Below, piece after piece: positions 1 to 8,467 of a stretch of 64,000 bases of DNA. The translations under genes and the position numbers were made by a program. Numbering within the stretch: position 1 is the stretch's first letter; each line of letters opens with the position of its first letter. The notes beneath the pieces are model-generated. The model had not been told where the DNA came from and did not search any database. It worked only from the letters and a program-made list of their open reading frames with translations. The stretch is from contig JAKTNI010000003.1 of the NCBI GenBank assembly GCA_029593505.1, positions 1 through 64,000 on the forward strand, in the 5' to 3' direction. This DNA is from Streptococcus suis. GTDB taxonomy: Bacteria; Bacillota; Bacilli; Lactobacillales; Streptococcaceae.

Positions 1-287
1 ACCATCTGCATCGATGGCTCGATACAAATAATGCCATTTTCCTTTAATTTTGATGTACGTTTCATCCATTTTCCATGAATAAAAGGATTTTTTTTCTTTT
101 TCCAAATTTGATAGAGTAGTTTGCCATATTCTTGCACCCAACGATAAATCTTCGTATGAGAAACGTTAATGCCACGATCATATAAGATTTCTTGAACTTC
201 ACGATAGCTAAGGTTATAACGAAGATAATAGCCCATGGCTACAATAATCACATCCTGCTGAAATTGCTTTCCTTTAAAAGGATTCAT
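1..287 (-). pseudogene. IS6-family transposase, 5' part, frameshifted
   Basis: The start is the ATG at 287 (MNPFKGKQF), preceded by an AGGAGG ribosome site. The N-terminal helix-turn-helix region (YREVQEILYDRGINVSHT) reads in one frame for 66 codons to a homopolymer (8 T on the plus strand at 88-95). The family motif with the first catalytic aspartate (MDETYIKIKGKW, then YLYRAIDADG) continues from there only in another frame. One base appears to be missing, so the transposase as written is split. IS6 enzymes are not normally made by programmed frameshifting, so this is either a dead copy or a homopolymer sequencing error. Only the first third of the gene is visible. Confidence 0.75.
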
Positions 288-338
288 CGTCATTCCTCCT
301 GCTATCTTTTTCTATTATTCTACCTTATTTGATAGTAG

Positions 339-361
339 ATTTAAAACTTTGCAACAGAACC
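339..361. repeat. Terminal inverted repeat of the left IS1216-like element
   Basis: These 23 bp are the reverse complement of the 23 bp at 3289-3311, with no mismatch. They mark the outer edge of the IS on the side of the cad genes. Confidence 0.85.
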
Positions 362-365
362 GAAG

Positions 366-394
366 AGGGCTTTCCAATCTGTCTGGAAAGCCCT
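366..394 (-). terminator. Hairpin after cadA, probable bidirectional terminator
   Basis: Perfect 10-bp stem (AGGGCTTTCC at 366-375, GGAAAGCCCT at 385-394) lying just past the cadA stop codon. The T-rich tail is better on the plus strand (TTTTCCCTTT), so it could also block transcription coming out of the IS. Confidence 0.6.
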
Positions 395-401
395 TTTCCC
401 T

Positions 402-2555
402 TTATTCTTTCACTTTCATAAGTCGCAAACTATTTAATGCTACCAGAAGGGTTGCGCCCATATCTGAAAGGATGGCAAACCAGAGCGTTAACCAACCTGG
501 GATAACCAATAATAAGGCAAAAAATTTAATAGCAATTGCAAAAGTGATGTTTGCTTTGATTATATTTAGAGCTTTTCGGCTTAATTTTACAGTGAATGGA
601 AGTTTTCTTAAATCGTCTCCCATTAAAGCGACGTCTGCCGTTTCCAGGGCTGTATCTGTACCAGCTCCACCCATTGCGATTCCAACTGTAGAAGCTGCTA
701 ACGCAGGAGCATCATTGACACCATCTCCAACCATGGCTACGTTTCCATACTCGGACCTTAATTGTTTAATATAGTCTAATTTGTCCTGAGGCATCAGTTC
801 AGCTTGAATATCTGATACTCCGACATGCTGACCGATTGCATTCGCAGTACCTTTGTTATCACCTGTAAGCATAATTGTTTTTTTGATTCCAAGTTGATGT
901 AACTTTTGAATAATTTCCTTACTTGATTCACGAACCTCATCAGCAACTGCAATAACTCCAAGTATTTCTTTTTCGGTTCCAATAATCATGGCTGTTTTAC
1001 CTTGATTTTGAAGAGTAGTAACATTTTGCTCTAAGTCTTTATCGAAGCCAGTAGTCAATAATTCCTTAAAGAGTTTCGGGCTACCGATATAATAAGTCAT
1101 CCCGTTTACAATACCTTTTATACCCTTACCTGTAATAGAAGAGAAATCCTCTACTAGTACGTCAGAATAAGAAATGTTTTCTTCTTCTGCTTTTTTCATG
1201 ATTGCTGAAGCAAGAGGATGCTGTGAACGAGACTCTAATGCAGTAATGATCGCCAATAATTCTTTTTCATTCATTTGATTATTCAACACTTTAAAATCAG
1301 TTACAACTGGAACACCTTTTGTTAATGTACCCGTTTTATCGAATGCTATGGCCTTTAAGGCACCCATTTCTTCTAAATACACTCCGCCTTTTACAAGAAC
1401 ACCTTTTTTCGCAGCATTCCCAATTGCCGAAACAATAGAAATCGGAGTCGATATGACCAACGCACATGGACAACCAACAACAAGAACAGCTAATCCTTGA
1501 TAAACCCATGTTTCCCAACTGCCATCAAAGAATAAAGGAGGGACTATGGCCACTAATGCTGCAATGATCATAATGATCGGTGTGTAATATTTTGCGAATT
1601 TATCGACAAATGCCTGCGAAGGAGCGCGTTCTCCTTGTGCTGCCTCAACAAGATGAATAATTTTAGAAATGGTTGTATCTTCAACAAGTTTTGTTATTTT
1701 TACTTCAAGTAATCCTTCTTCATTTAAGGTACCTGCAAATACTTCATCATCAACCGTTTTCTCAACAGGGACTGATTCGCCTGTAATAGCTGCTTGATTG
1801 ACGGCAGAGTAGCCACTTACGACTACACCATCCATGGCAATCTTTTGACCAGGTTTTACAATCATGATATCGCCAACAGCAATATCATCGACATGAATCA
1901 TGATTTCTTGTCCATTCCGTCTAACGAGTGCCTCTTTGGGCGCGATATCCATTAATGAACGAATCGATTGTCTTGCTCTATCCATAGAGAATCGCTCAAG
2001 TGCTTCACTAATTGCAAAAAGAATAACAACAATGGCAACTTCTGCCCATTCTCCAATAATAGCACCACCTATAACAGCTATTGTCATAAGGGTTTTCATG
2101 TCAAATTCAAAGCGTAATAAGTTCTGTAATCCAACTTTAAAGAGTGATAACCCTCCGATTAACATGGATGCTAGAAATAATAAGGTAGTAACAATGTTCT
2201 CTTCTCCATTCACAAACGAAGAAAGTAAACCGAAGACAATTAATAAGGAAGCATAAAGTAGAGTACTATGCTTTTTATAAAACGGCGCTTTATCTTCTTT
2301 TACCTCTTGTGAAACTTGGCGAGCAGATTTTTCAGGAACTACTTTAAGATTCTCGAATGCACCTGCTTTTTCAAGTTCTTCAATCGTTGCATCCCCGTAA
2401 ACGGATATCTTAGATGCACCAAAATTTACTTTTGCATCCTCAACTCCTGGAAGTCTTTTAACATTTTTTTCAAACTTTCCTGCACAGTTTGCGCATGTAA
2501 ACCCCTGAACACGGTACACATTTTTTTCAGTCTCTAATGCTTTTGCTTCAGACAT
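402..2555 (-). CDS. cadA: Cadmium/zinc-exporting P-type ATPase CadA
   Basis: P1B-type ATPase that pumps Cd(II), and usually Zn(II) and Pb(II), out across the cytoplasmic membrane. The 717-aa product has one N-terminal heavy-metal domain with a GFTCANCA metal site, paired membrane helices, the TGES actuator motif, the CPC ion-binding motif in a membrane helix (VVGCPCALV), the phosphorylation site DKTGTLT, the HPLA nucleotide-domain motif and the GDGVNDAP hinge, all intact. The start at 2555 (MSEAKALE) is chosen because AAGGAGG lies 9 bases upstream; a longer reading from 2582 has no such site. The start overlaps the cadC stop by 8 bp, so the two are translationally coupled. Length fits the 710-730 aa family norm. 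Base composition is lower in GC than the flanking ICE, as expected for imported cargo. Confidence 0.95.
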   Translation of the reverse strand: MSEAKALETEKNVYRVQGFTCANCAGKFEKNVKRLPGVEDAKVNFGASKISVYGDATIEELEKAGAFENLKVVPEKSARQVSQEVKEDKAPFYKKHSTLLYASLLIVFGLLSSFVNGEENIVTTLLFLASMLIGGLSLFKVGLQNLLRFEFDMKTLMTIAVIGGAIIGEWAEVAIVVILFAISEALERFSMDRARQSIRSLMDIAPKEALVRRNGQEIMIHVDDIAVGDIMIVKPGQKIAMDGVVVSGYSAVNQAAITGESVPVEKTVDDEVFAGTLNEEGLLEVKITKLVEDTTISKIIHLVEAAQGERAPSQAFVDKFAKYYTPIIMIIAALVAIVPPLFFDGSWETWVYQGLAVLVVGCPCALVISTPISIVSAIGNAAKKGVLVKGGVYLEEMGALKAIAFDKTGTLTKGVPVVTDFKVLNNQMNEKELLAIITALESRSQHPLASAIMKKAEEENISYSDVLVEDFSSITGKGIKGIVNGMTYYIGSPKLFKELLTTGFDKDLEQNVTTLQNQGKTAMIIGTEKEILGVIAVADEVRESSKEIIQKLHQLGIKKTIMLTGDNKGTANAIGQHVGVSDIQAELMPQDKLDYIKQLRSEYGNVAMVGDGVNDAPALAASTVGIAMGGAGTDTALETADVALMGDDLRKLPFTVKLSRKALNIIKANITFAIAIKFFALLLVIPGWLTLWFAILSDMGATLLVALNSLRLMKVKE

Positions 2556-2913
2556 TTTTAACAACCTCCTTGTGGTGTGCAAATGCGACCTGTATTAGTT
2601 TCATTACATGATCATCATCTAATGAATAGTAGACTAACTTACCTTCTTTTCGATATTTAGCTAATCCAAGATTTTTAAGTAACCTCAAATGATGAGATGT
2701 TGTGACAGTTGTAGCACCAACAATATTCGCTACATCACATACACACAATTCATCTTCTAAAGAGAGAGCATACGCAATCTTAATCCTAGTATCATCCGAT
2801 AAAGCTTTAAAAACTTTGGCTACTTTCAAAGGATTTTGTTTGAGTAGTTCTTTTTTACCTCTTTTGACTTTTTCCTCATCTATACACGTAACTTCACATG
2901 CATCATTTTGCAA
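2548..2913 (-). CDS. cadC: Metal-sensing ArsR/SmtB repressor CadC
   Basis: Winged-helix repressor that leaves its operator when Cd, Pb or Zn binds. It has the two N-terminal cysteines (ACEVTC) and the ELCVCD motif in the DNA-binding helix that together form the four-cysteine metal site of the staphylococcal CadC class, followed by the recognition helix ([16 protein letters not shown]) and the wing ([10 protein letters not shown]). The likely start is TTG at 2913, spaced correctly from AAGAGGTG; the upstream GTG at 2922 lies inside that ribosome site. It is first in the cadC-cadA operon, so it controls its own synthesis. Confidence 0.92.
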   Translation of the reverse strand: MQNDACEVTCIDEEKVKRGKKELLKQNPLKVAKVFKALSDDTRIKIAYALSLEDELCVCDVANIVGATTVTTSHHLRLLKNLGLAKYRKEGKLVYYSLDDDHVMKLIQVAFAHHKEVVKNV

Positions 2914-2930
2914 ATTTTTCACCTCTTATC

Positions 2931-2997
2931 AATCAAATGTATGTTTGATTATCATTATAAGTTAAAAAATTCAAATAGTCAAGTATATGTTTGAATG
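2931..2997 (-). promoter_or_regulatory. cadCA promoter with two CadC-type operator palindromes
   Basis: On the minus strand a -35 TTGACT (2982-2977) and a -10 TATAAT (2959-2954) are separated by exactly 17 bp. An inverted repeat with arms ATTCAAA and TTTGAAT (about 2970-2997) overlaps the -35. A second (AATCAAA-6-TTTGATT, 2931-2950) lies just past the -10. CadC operators of Gram-positive plasmids carry TCAAATA-type half-sites, so both are plausible binding sites. Confidence 0.8.
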
Positions 2998-3141
2998 TAA
3001 TTTACATAAAAAGCAATTTTTCTTTACATTGCAGTCATTAATTTTTTTATAGCTGAATTTATTTTCCTTTTTTACATTTGATACACTAGAGGGAATATTG
3101 TCAGAATGCAGTTTTAAAACATTTAAAGTTTCGCACTATAA

Positions 3142-3183
3142 AAAAGCCCGATTTCTCTCTTTGTTAGAGAAAAACGGGCTTTT
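3142..3183. terminator. Bidirectional rho-independent terminator upstream of cadC
   Basis: Stem AAAAGCCCG (3142-3150) with CGGGCTTTT (3175-3183) and an inner CTCT/AGAG pairing, with runs of A before and T after, so it can act in both directions. It isolates the cad promoter from the ICE. No gene is visible for it to serve; the rest of 3000-3288 holds nothing recognisable. Confidence 0.7.
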
Positions 3184-3288
3184 CTTTTTCGACTCTCCAT
3201 TAAAATTAGGGGGTCTACTTATAAAACCGATTTCCGATGATTACGGAATCAACTTTTTTCATTTAGCTTGTTCGTCTAAAGGCGAACT

Positions 3289-3311
3289 GGTTCTGTTGCA
3301 AAGTTTTAAAT
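3289..3311. repeat. Solitary IS1216-like end (relic of a second IS copy)
   Basis: This 23-bp sequence is a perfect inverted copy of 339-361 and is oriented as the left end of an element that should extend rightwards. The next bases do not continue as IS sequence; ICE sequence begins at once. The right IS of a former IS-cad-IS composite has therefore been reduced to its terminus. Confidence 0.8.
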
Positions 3312-3331
3312 AAAGAATAGTCCCAGTCGGA

Positions 3332-3631
3332 CTAACCCTCTTTTTTCTTCCTAAACTGCTCTATTTTTTTCTCTAGCTCATCTGTTTTCAGTTGTGCTCT
3401 GGCTTCTTCAATCTGTTCATCAAGACTGGATTCAGGGGGCTGTATCGTCTCTGATATCAGATGGTCTGTCTTAGCTAAAGAACTCTCCTTACCATCAAAG
3501 ACCAGGTCAAGTAGCCGCTCAACCTTTACCAACTCTTCCTCAGTCATGGCTGATAGGCTGTGAATCAGAGACTTGAATCGATCACTAGAGGGCTGACCAG
3601 TTGCTTCCTTTCCGAATAGTTTTCTAAACAT
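3332..3631 (-). CDS. Small ICE protein, unknown function
   Basis: 99-aa acidic soluble protein with no recognisable domain. The second half (from about residue 55) is rich in E, K, Q and D and looks helical or coiled-coil (DEQIEEARAQLKTDELEKKI). A good ribosome site (AAGGAG) precedes the ATG. It is the last gene of the operon starting at the 6230-6262 promoter and is separated from the gene before it by a terminator-like hairpin. The IS1216-cad insertion begins 20 bp past its stop, so the ICE gene order is interrupted here. Function unknown. Confidence 0.75.
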   Translation of the reverse strand: MFRKLFGKEATGQPSSDRFKSLIHSLSAMTEEELVKVERLLDLVFDGKESSLAKTDHLISETIQPPESSLDEQIEEARAQLKTDELEKKIEQFRKKKEG

Positions 3632-3655
3632 TTCCTTTGCTCCTTATCATTGAAA

Positions 3656-3676
3656 AACAGCCCACAAGGGACTGTT
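3656..3676 (-). terminator. Terminator-like hairpin directly before a ribosome site
   Basis: On the minus strand AACAGTCCC pairs with GGGCTGTT and is followed by five T. The ribosome site of the next gene (start 3631) begins within about 10 bases. It ends or attenuates transcription inside the operon. Confidence 0.6.
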
Positions 3677-3678
3677 TC

Positions 3679-4101
3679 CTAGTTAAGACTATCAATGGCC
3701 ATAAGAATAGCCTTGATGGTTTTGACGGTTGCTTCCTTTTGAGACACCTGTTGCTGAATCTGCTCCAGTTGCTCTTTGTAGTTCTCCAGCTCAAACTGAT
3801 GGCCACTCAATAGCTGAGTAAGATGGGCCTTGTAAGAGGCTGTAATATCATCTTCTGAATCAGTCTGCGAAGGAGTTTCCTGTTCTCGTTTCACTTGCTC
3901 CTGATCTTTTGGCTCTGGGGCTTGTTTCCCCTTATGGGCCGCAAAGGCTGCCGCGTAATCAATCGGCTCACTGGCCTTCTTCTCTGGAGCTGGCTTGCCA
4001 AATAGTGCTGCAATCTTGGCCCGTTCTTCTGCTGGGCTAGTTGTTGGTGTCTCTGTTGCATCTAACTGGCCATCAAAAGCCCATTCTTCTGTCTTAATCA
4101 T
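3679..4101 (-). CDS. ICE protein with proline/alanine-rich N-terminus and coiled-coil tail, unknown function
   Basis: 140-aa hydrophilic protein. Residues about 15-85 are low-complexity and rich in A, P, E and K, probably disordered. Residues about 90-135 form a predicted coiled coil (YKEQLEQIQQQVSQKEATV). There is no signal peptide or membrane segment. The start overlaps the upstream 83-aa gene by 8 bp, indicating coupled translation. Proteins of this kind are conserved beside the primase-like gene in this ICE family, but I do not know a function. Confidence 0.75.
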   Translation of the reverse strand: MIKTEEWAFDGQLDATETPTTSPAEERAKIAALFGKPAPEKKASEPIDYAAAFAAHKGKQAPEPKDQEQVKREQETPSQTDSEDDITASYKAHLTQLLSGHQFELENYKEQLEQIQQQVSQKEATVKTIKAILMAIDSLN

Positions 4102-4345
4102 GGTCTATCCTCATTTCTTCATTCTTTGTCTGACGGGGTCTATCACCTTGGGATAAGGACCCAAATGCCTTATCCAAGGCCTGGGCAAAGCTCAACTGAC
4201 TGTGAGCTTGTCGAGCCATAAAGCTACTAAACATGGCTTCCTGGAGCTGTTGAAGGAGCTCATCTAAACGATTCTGCTCCTTTATGACCCGCTCAGTCTG
4301 TTTAGCCACCTTATCCTCTAATCGAGCCACCTGGCTAATACTCAT
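4094..4345 (-). CDS. Small coiled-coil ICE protein, unknown function
   Basis: 83-aa protein whose first 45 residues form a heptad-like coiled coil (LEDKVAKQTERVIKEQNRL). The remainder is polar. Good ribosome site (GGAGGAAAAG). It lies between the Toprim protein and the 140-aa protein, overlapping the latter by 8 bp. The three probably act together, perhaps in DNA processing, but that is only inferred from position. Confidence 0.7.
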   Translation of the reverse strand: MSISQVARLEDKVAKQTERVIKEQNRLDELLQQLQEAMFSSFMARQAHSQLSFAQALDKAFGSLSQGDRPRQTKNEEMRIDHD

Positions 4346-4402
4346 AGCTTTTCCTCCTTCATCTATTTTTTCTAGCTTATCAAAGCCTTCTTGATTTTTT
4401 CA

Positions 4403-5509
4403 TCACAGGTCTAAGCTCATGGCAGAGCGGACAAGTACGGGCCCGTGTGGCAACTCCGCCTTGACCTGGGCAATCATCTCTTCCAGCTCAGGCTCCTTCC
4501 CTTGCCTGACCAAAACATCGTTCCAATCCGCCTTGTCCTGACCTGAAATAAGGGGTGGTAAATCAAGTTGGACGGGAAACCCTTGCTCCTTAAAGTTAGC
4601 CACAAACTCCCGTCCTGCTTCATCGTTATCAACGGCCAAGGTTATAACATGCTCATGGGTCTGAAAGAATGTCGTGGTATCCTTAACCAGGTCCAACAAA
4701 TGGGATAAACGGTTATAATCCACTTCATTATCTAGGAATTGAAAATCGCCTCTTTCTTCAGAAACCAGTCTCAAAATATGATAGGCTACACAGGACTTCT
4801 TTAATCCCTCCATACCAATCAGACGAACATCTCGCAGCTCATGCTTGTGACACTCATAATAACTCATGGCATCAATGGCCGATTCGGTGAAAATTAGTCG
4901 CTTGGGTTGACCAAGGGTCAAACTGAATCCAATCGAGCCTTGACTGTCCTTCATCATCCTCTTTAAGCGGCCACGGGAATGGCGGCTCCTATCCTCCACA
5001 ATCCCTTGTAGATTAGCCCCTACGACCCTTCCGTGATGGTCTCTTAGCTTAAACACCACCACAGGCTCGGCTCCCTCTTTAGTGGGCAACAAGGCTTGAG
5101 CAAGAAGACCCTGGCGACCAAAGGTATTGATGGTATCATCAGATAAGCCTCTAACCTCTTTCAGATACTGCCTGGCTTCCAAAAAGCGATGATCTTCCTG
5201 ATTGGACAGATAGTAGCGAAATGGCTCTAATCGTCTTGGCTTAACGTCCAACTCTGGAAAATCACCGGACCTTAGAAAGTGCAGAGCCTCCTTAAAAGAC
5301 ACCTCCGCCATCACTTGGACAAACCGAATGACATCACCCTGTAAGTCTCGTGAGAACCACTTGAAGGTGTTGGTGTCCACAAAAATTTTGAAGGAGTCAT
5401 GGTCTGCGTGTTCATAAAGCTTTCCCGATAACTGTTTTAAAGGCACACCTAAGGCCCCTGCAACCTCCACGATTGATTTTTTCTTGATTTCTTCTAATCC
5501 TGTCATCAT
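4403..5509 (-). CDS. Toprim-domain primase-like protein (DUF3991/Toprim)
   Basis: 368-aa protein. The N-terminal 60-80 residues resemble the primase-type fold used to hold nucleic acid (SFKIFVDTNTFKWFSRDLQGD) without an obvious zinc-cysteine cluster. The C-terminal half holds a Toprim fold with the conserved glutamate (LIFTESAIDAMSY) and the DxD acidic motif (ITLAVDNDEAG). Such proteins on conjugative elements are thought to prime or process transferred single-stranded DNA (family knowledge); the exact reaction is unproven. Two adjacent ATG codons at 5509 and 5506 follow AAAGGAG; either could be the start. A terminator-like hairpin sits right before this ribosome site. Confidence 0.85.
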   Translation of the reverse strand: MMTGLEEIKKKSIVEVAGALGVPLKQLSGKLYEHADHDSFKIFVDTNTFKWFSRDLQGDVIRFVQVMAEVSFKEALHFLRSGDFPELDVKPRRLEPFRYYLSNQEDHRFLEARQYLKEVRGLSDDTINTFGRQGLLAQALLPTKEGAEPVVVFKLRDHHGRVVGANLQGIVEDRSRHSRGRLKRMMKDSQGSIGFSLTLGQPKRLIFTESAIDAMSYYECHKHELRDVRLIGMEGLKKSCVAYHILRLVSEERGDFQFLDNEVDYNRLSHLLDLVKDTTTFFQTHEHVITLAVDNDEAGREFVANFKEQGFPVQLDLPPLISGQDKADWNDVLVRQGKEPELEEMIAQVKAELPHGPVLVRSAMSLDL

Positions 5510-5524
5510 CTTCTCCTTTCAAAA

Positions 5525-5546
5525 AACAGGACATTTCTGTCCTGTT
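5525..5546 (-). terminator. Terminator-like hairpin directly before the primase gene
   Basis: On the minus strand AACAGGACA pairs perfectly with TGTCCTGTT, followed by six T and then at once by GAAAGGAG and the start codon of the next gene. Confidence 0.65.
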
Positions 5547-5550
5547 CGTC

Positions 5551-6198
5551 TTATGGTTTGGTTGTGGAAACAGGCAAATCAGGTACTGCCGATGTAGCCT
5601 GTGGGCTATTTGCCTTAGCTTGATTCAAGAGGTCATCCAGGGGCGTAGGATAACTCTGAATATGATTAACCAAAAGCTTATCTCCCACCTTTGAATAGCC
5701 CAGACGAAGCAAGCGTTTCTCAACTTGATTGGTCATGGCCTGCTCCTTTTTCTCCAGATCTGCCACATAAGTCACAGTATAGGACACTTCTACCAAGGCC
5801 TCTTGTTGGTTGGAATCCAGGAAAATCTGAGCTTCTGAATAACGATAGTCCAAAATATAATCCTTATATACCTGGTTCAGAGGCTCATCTTGTCGAGCCA
5901 GCTCCTCTCGGTAAGCTGAATCTGTTAGATAGGGCTTGATACGGCCATTGTTCTCACCCAGTTTTTCCTTGGTGTAATAATGGACGAGAAACTCCTCAAC
6001 CAGCTCCTGAGACAGCACAGAAGCCCTCTCCTTGTCGTGACGCTCTTTGGCCAATTGTTCTGCTTGCCTGGTAATCTCAACCTGATTGGCTCTAGTGACA
6101 CTTTGTTTACCTAAGCTAAAGCCCATGGTCAAAAAGAATCCGACAATAAGAATTGTCCCAATCGCAAACATAATGACCTGTTTGGTCTTATCAATCAT
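5551..6198 (-). CDS. Membrane-anchored conjugation protein, VirB8/TcpC-like candidate
   Basis: 215-aa protein with a short cytoplasmic N-terminus, one membrane helix at about residues 8-28, a charged helical linker and an outside globular domain of about 130 residues (two helices then alternating strand-like stretches such as EALVEVSYTVTYVADLE). This layout matches the VirB8/TcpC NTF2-like subunits that scaffold conjugative channels, but sequence identity to them is not obvious, so the call rests on architecture and context. It is the first gene after the 6230-6262 promoter and is followed by the primase-like gene. Confidence 0.6.
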   Translation of the reverse strand: MIDKTKQVIMFAIGTILIVGFFLTMGFSLGKQSVTRANQVEITRQAEQLAKERHDKERASVLSQELVEEFLVHYYTKEKLGENNGRIKPYLTDSAYREELARQDEPLNQVYKDYILDYRYSEAQIFLDSNQQEALVEVSYTVTYVADLEKKEQAMTNQVEKRLLRLGYSKVGDKLLVNHIQSYPTPLDDLLNQAKANSPQATSAVPDLPVSTTKP

Positions 6199-6229
6199 CG
6201 TGATACCTCTTTTCTGTTATGGTAGACCA

Positions 6230-6262
6230 AGCATACCATGATGGGATTGGAGATTTTATCAC
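6230..6262 (-). promoter_or_regulatory. ICE operon promoter, GTGATAAAA-N18-TATGCT
   Basis: The minus strand has GTGATAAAA (6262-6254), 18 bp, then TATGCT (6235-6230) preceded by TGG (extended -10). No TTGACA-like -35 is present. Two other ICE operons, at 22343-22375 and 36081-36113, start with the same arrangement. It lies directly after the terminator of the previous operon. Confidence 0.6.
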
Positions 6263-6272
6263 AACAAAAAAA

Positions 6273-6294
6273 GACACCAGCCAAAACTGGTGCC
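6273..6294 (-). terminator. Rho-independent terminator of the adhesin-helicase operon
   Basis: On the minus strand GGCACCAG pairs with CTGGTGTC around an AAAACC-type loop and is followed by seven or more T. It is just past the stop of the last gene of the operon (6307). Confidence 0.8.
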
Positions 6295-6306
6295 ATCATC
6301 AAAAAT

Positions 6307-6606
6307 CTAGGCTAAGCGTTTATTGAAATGGGAACTCATCCTTTTTACCAAGTATAGCAATAAGGCAAGGTTCACGCCAATGAAGGCAGTTGTGAAACTG
6401 AATACCCCATTATCCTGAATATCCTTCAGGAACAATGCCGTCTCTGTAAGTAAGAGATAAAGACCATAAACCTCCACAAAAAGACCAAAGGCAACCAGCC
6501 CGATAATCACTAATCCCGTTGCTACAAGGAAAAGTCGATACAAGACCAGCCCTACCATACCAATAGCGACAAGAAACAAGAGCACTTGTCCAATTTCTTC
6601 TAACAT
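6307..6606 (-). CDS. Small polytopic membrane protein of the ICE
   Basis: 99-aa very hydrophobic protein with about three membrane helices (residues about 5-25, 28-58, 72-90) and a basic C-terminal tail (KRMSSHFNKRLA). No known domain recognised. Good start, one base past the stop of the preceding 101-aa gene, so co-translated. As a small membrane protein in a conjugation operon it could be a secretion accessory, an immunity or an entry-exclusion protein; the sequence does not decide. Confidence 0.75.
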   Translation of the reverse strand: MLEEIGQVLLFLVAIGMVGLVLYRLFLVATGLVIIGLVAFGLFVEVYGLYLLLTETALFLKDIQDNGVFSFTTAFIGVNLALLLYLVKRMSSHFNKRLA

Positions 6607-6607
6607 A

Positions 6608-6913
6608 TTAGGCCTCCTCTAATTGCCTACGGTAGTAGCTAGCTTGGTCACCATCAAGTGGCTCCAACCGTTCAATTAACTCAAGGTATTCTGCCCGAAC
6701 ACCACCGTCAAGGTCTGGGAAGGCATTCTCCCGATTACTCATGATAACCTCTAATTGGCCTGTCAACTCACGGACTGAAAAGCTCCGGTCGCCTGTTGCA
6801 GTTTCGTATTGGATTTTCAGGTCCTGATAAGCCTCAACCTGCTCAGGAGTAGTGAAACCTTCACTCAGGAGGTTATCTAGTTGGGTTCTCATGTGTTCAA
6901 ATTGTTCTGTCAT
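6608..6913 (-). CDS. Small acidic ICE protein, unknown function
   Basis: 101-aa soluble, strongly acidic, mainly helical protein (FTTPEQVEAYQDLKIQYETA). No motif recognised. It follows the helicase gene by about 70 bp and precedes the small membrane protein. Its charge would suit a protein-binding partner or DNA mimic, but that is speculation. Confidence 0.75.
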   Translation of the reverse strand: MTEQFEHMRTQLDNLLSEGFTTPEQVEAYQDLKIQYETATGDRSFSVRELTGQLEVIMSNRENAFPDLDGGVRAEYLELIERLEPLDGDQASYYRRQLEEA

Positions 6914-6980
6914 TGTCCTACTTCCTTTCTCTTATACCTCTAGTTTACCGCGCTCAATCACTTTTGTCAGCTCACTGCTG

Positions 6981-8360
6981 CTAAATTTCTAAAGAAACTT
7001 GATCTACTTTTTCAAGATTAGCCTCTGATTGCCCAAAGTAGGGAGCCATTGCCTCATCAATATCATCAACGTCTATCCCTGCTTCGATGAGGGGAGCCAA
7101 AACATCATACTGGGCTTTAACCTCTTGGTAGTGTTGCTCCTTGGGAAAGACCTTGTCAAATTCCTGTCGGGCAACCCTAGCTTTATCAACTAATTGCTGA
7201 GCGAGAACCTGCGTGGTCTCCATATCCTTACGAATATCATCAATAATGTTGTTAATCCGTTGGATTGTTCCCAGCGGTGAAGACATGGTAAGAGACACCG
7301 AATACTGGTTATCCCCCACGACCCTCACGGTGAGGGTATCTGGTAATGGCTCGCTAAACTTCCTGGTCAAGGCTTTGAGACTAAAACCACGATAGGTTGC
7401 GAGGGTCTTTACTTCAGGTGTTTCTGAGCGATTCTGACGAAGCAACTGATGGAGGTACTCCCCTGCTTCTGTTTTGTCAGTATAGGTTTGGCTACCAAAA
7501 CTCATGCTGAAGTCCTGGCCCTTGGTGGTCTCTGACTTGATAATATCCTGCTCATATTGGGTCAATCGTTTCTCCATCGGAGGCAAGTCCTGCTCAACCT
7601 TCCTGATGGTATAGCGATAATTGTCCTTTGTACGGTCAAAAGCTCGTCTCTCGTTCTCTAAGAGCCCCAGCTCATTCTCCAACTCCATCTTGAGTTTGAG
7701 ATAGGGATTTCCAGTCGCCAGAGCCTTAAAATCAGAGGCAGTCATAGTTTGCTCATCAATGTCATCCGCAGATCGAACAGGGTCTTTAGAGGTCATGATT
7801 TGGGTAATGTACTTGAGCTTGTTTTCCTGGGTCTGCCACAAGTAATTGTCAAAAGACCCTTTGGTAATATAGTGATAGATGTCAACATTCTGGTGTTGAT
7901 TGCCTTGACGGATTAGACGGCCATTTCGCTGCACAATATCACTTGGTCGCCAAGGCACGTCCAAATGATGGACAGCTTTCATCTTGGCCTGAACATTTAG
8001 ACCTGTTCCTCCTTTTTCCGTTGAGGCCATGAGCACCCTAACCTCACCACTATTAACTTGTCGAGATAGGCTATTGCGTTTATCGTCAGTATTAGCGTCA
8101 TGCACAAAGGCAATCTGACTGGCAGGAATACCACGGTCAATCAAAAGCGATTTGATTTCGTTATAGATGTCAAAGGTTTCGCCATCTTTCTTGGGTGTGC
8201 CAATATCAGAGAAAATCATCTGGGTACTTTCTGTCGCCATGTTTTCCCGATAAATTCGCTCCACATTATCCACCACCTGAAGAATTTTTTGATTGTCAGA
8301 CAACTTATAGTAGGGGTCAATCAACCGCATGTCAATCGCCAGTTTCCTTGCCTCGCCTGT
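6981..8360 (-). CDS. Large methylase-SNF2 helicase, 3' exon (C-terminal helicase domain)
   Basis: This is the second exon of the gene that begins at 16650. It encodes 459 aa starting TGEARKLAIDMRLIDP and holds the second RecA-like half of an SNF2 helicase: motif IV region (MIFSDIG), motif V (ASTEKGGTGLN) and motif VI (IVQRNGRLIRQGN), then a helical C-terminal region to about residue 459. Joined to exon 1 the frame is continuous (1965 + 459 codons). Without splicing this part has no ribosome site and would not be made as an intact enzyme. The exon edge was set by matching the protein frame to the group II intron 3' consensus (intron ends in AC). Confidence 0.85.
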   Translation of the reverse strand, partial: TGEARKLAIDMRLIDPYYKLSDNQKILQVVDNVERIYRENMATESTQMIFSDIGTPKKDGETFDIYNEIKSLLIDRGIPASQIAFVHDANTDDKRNSLSRQVNSGEVRVLMASTEKGGTGLNVQAKMKAVHHLDVPWRPSDIVQRNGRLIRQGNQHQNVDIYHYITKGSFDNYLWQTQENKLKYITQIMTSKDPVRSADDIDEQTMTASDFKALATGNPYLKLKMELENELGLLENERRAFDRTKDNYRYTIRKVEQDLPPMEKRLTQYEQDIIKSETTKGQDFSMSFGSQTYTDKTEAGEYLHQLLRQNRSETPEVKTLATYRGFSLKALTRKFSEPLPDTLTVRVVGDNQYSVSLTMSSPLGTIQRINNIIDDIRKDMETTQVLAQQLVDKARVARQEFDKVFPKEQHYQEVKAQYDVLAPLIEAGIDVDDIDEAMAPYFGQSEANLEKVDQVSLEI

Positions 8361-8418
8361 GTAGGGTAGGATACTAGCGAGGTAGTCATTGCGACCCCTT
8401 TTCCATTATCCCCCCACC

Positions 8419-8454
8419 GAACCGGACATGATACTTTCGCATCATCCGGCTCTC
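8419..8454 (-). ncRNA. Group II intron domain V
   Basis: On the minus strand GAGAGCCGGATGAT pairs with ATCATGTCCGGTTC around a GCGAAAGT (GNRA) loop, the catalytic hairpin of group II introns. The following G-rich to ACC segment is domain VI leading to the 3' splice site at 8361. Confidence 0.9.
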
Positions 8455-8467
8455 CAGTAATTTCATT

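Larger units (their letters stand above)
1..361 (-). mobile_element. IS1216-like (IS6 family) insertion sequence, one end only
   Basis: The window opens inside an IS6-family element. Its terminal inverted repeat is at 339-361 and its transposase reads leftwards out of the window. The 23-bp end (reading GGTTCTGTTGCAAAG inward) is the well-known IS1216/IS6 terminus. It abuts the cadmium resistance genes, so this copy forms the left boundary of the cad module. The rest of the element, including its other end, lies outside the window. Assignment to IS1216 in particular is from memory of that family's terminus and protein. Confidence 0.85.

Noticed and set aside
349..2965. Plus-strand open frames across the cad genes
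   Set aside because: They are antisense to cadA and cadC, lack ribosome sites and have no family similarity.
3098..3313. 71-codon plus-strand frame between cadC and the ICE
   Set aside because: It runs through a terminator hairpin and the IS end, has no convincing ribosome site and resembles no protein.
3289..4100. A complete second IS1216 copy on the right of cad
   Set aside because: Only the 23-bp end matches; the following sequence is ICE protein-coding DNA.
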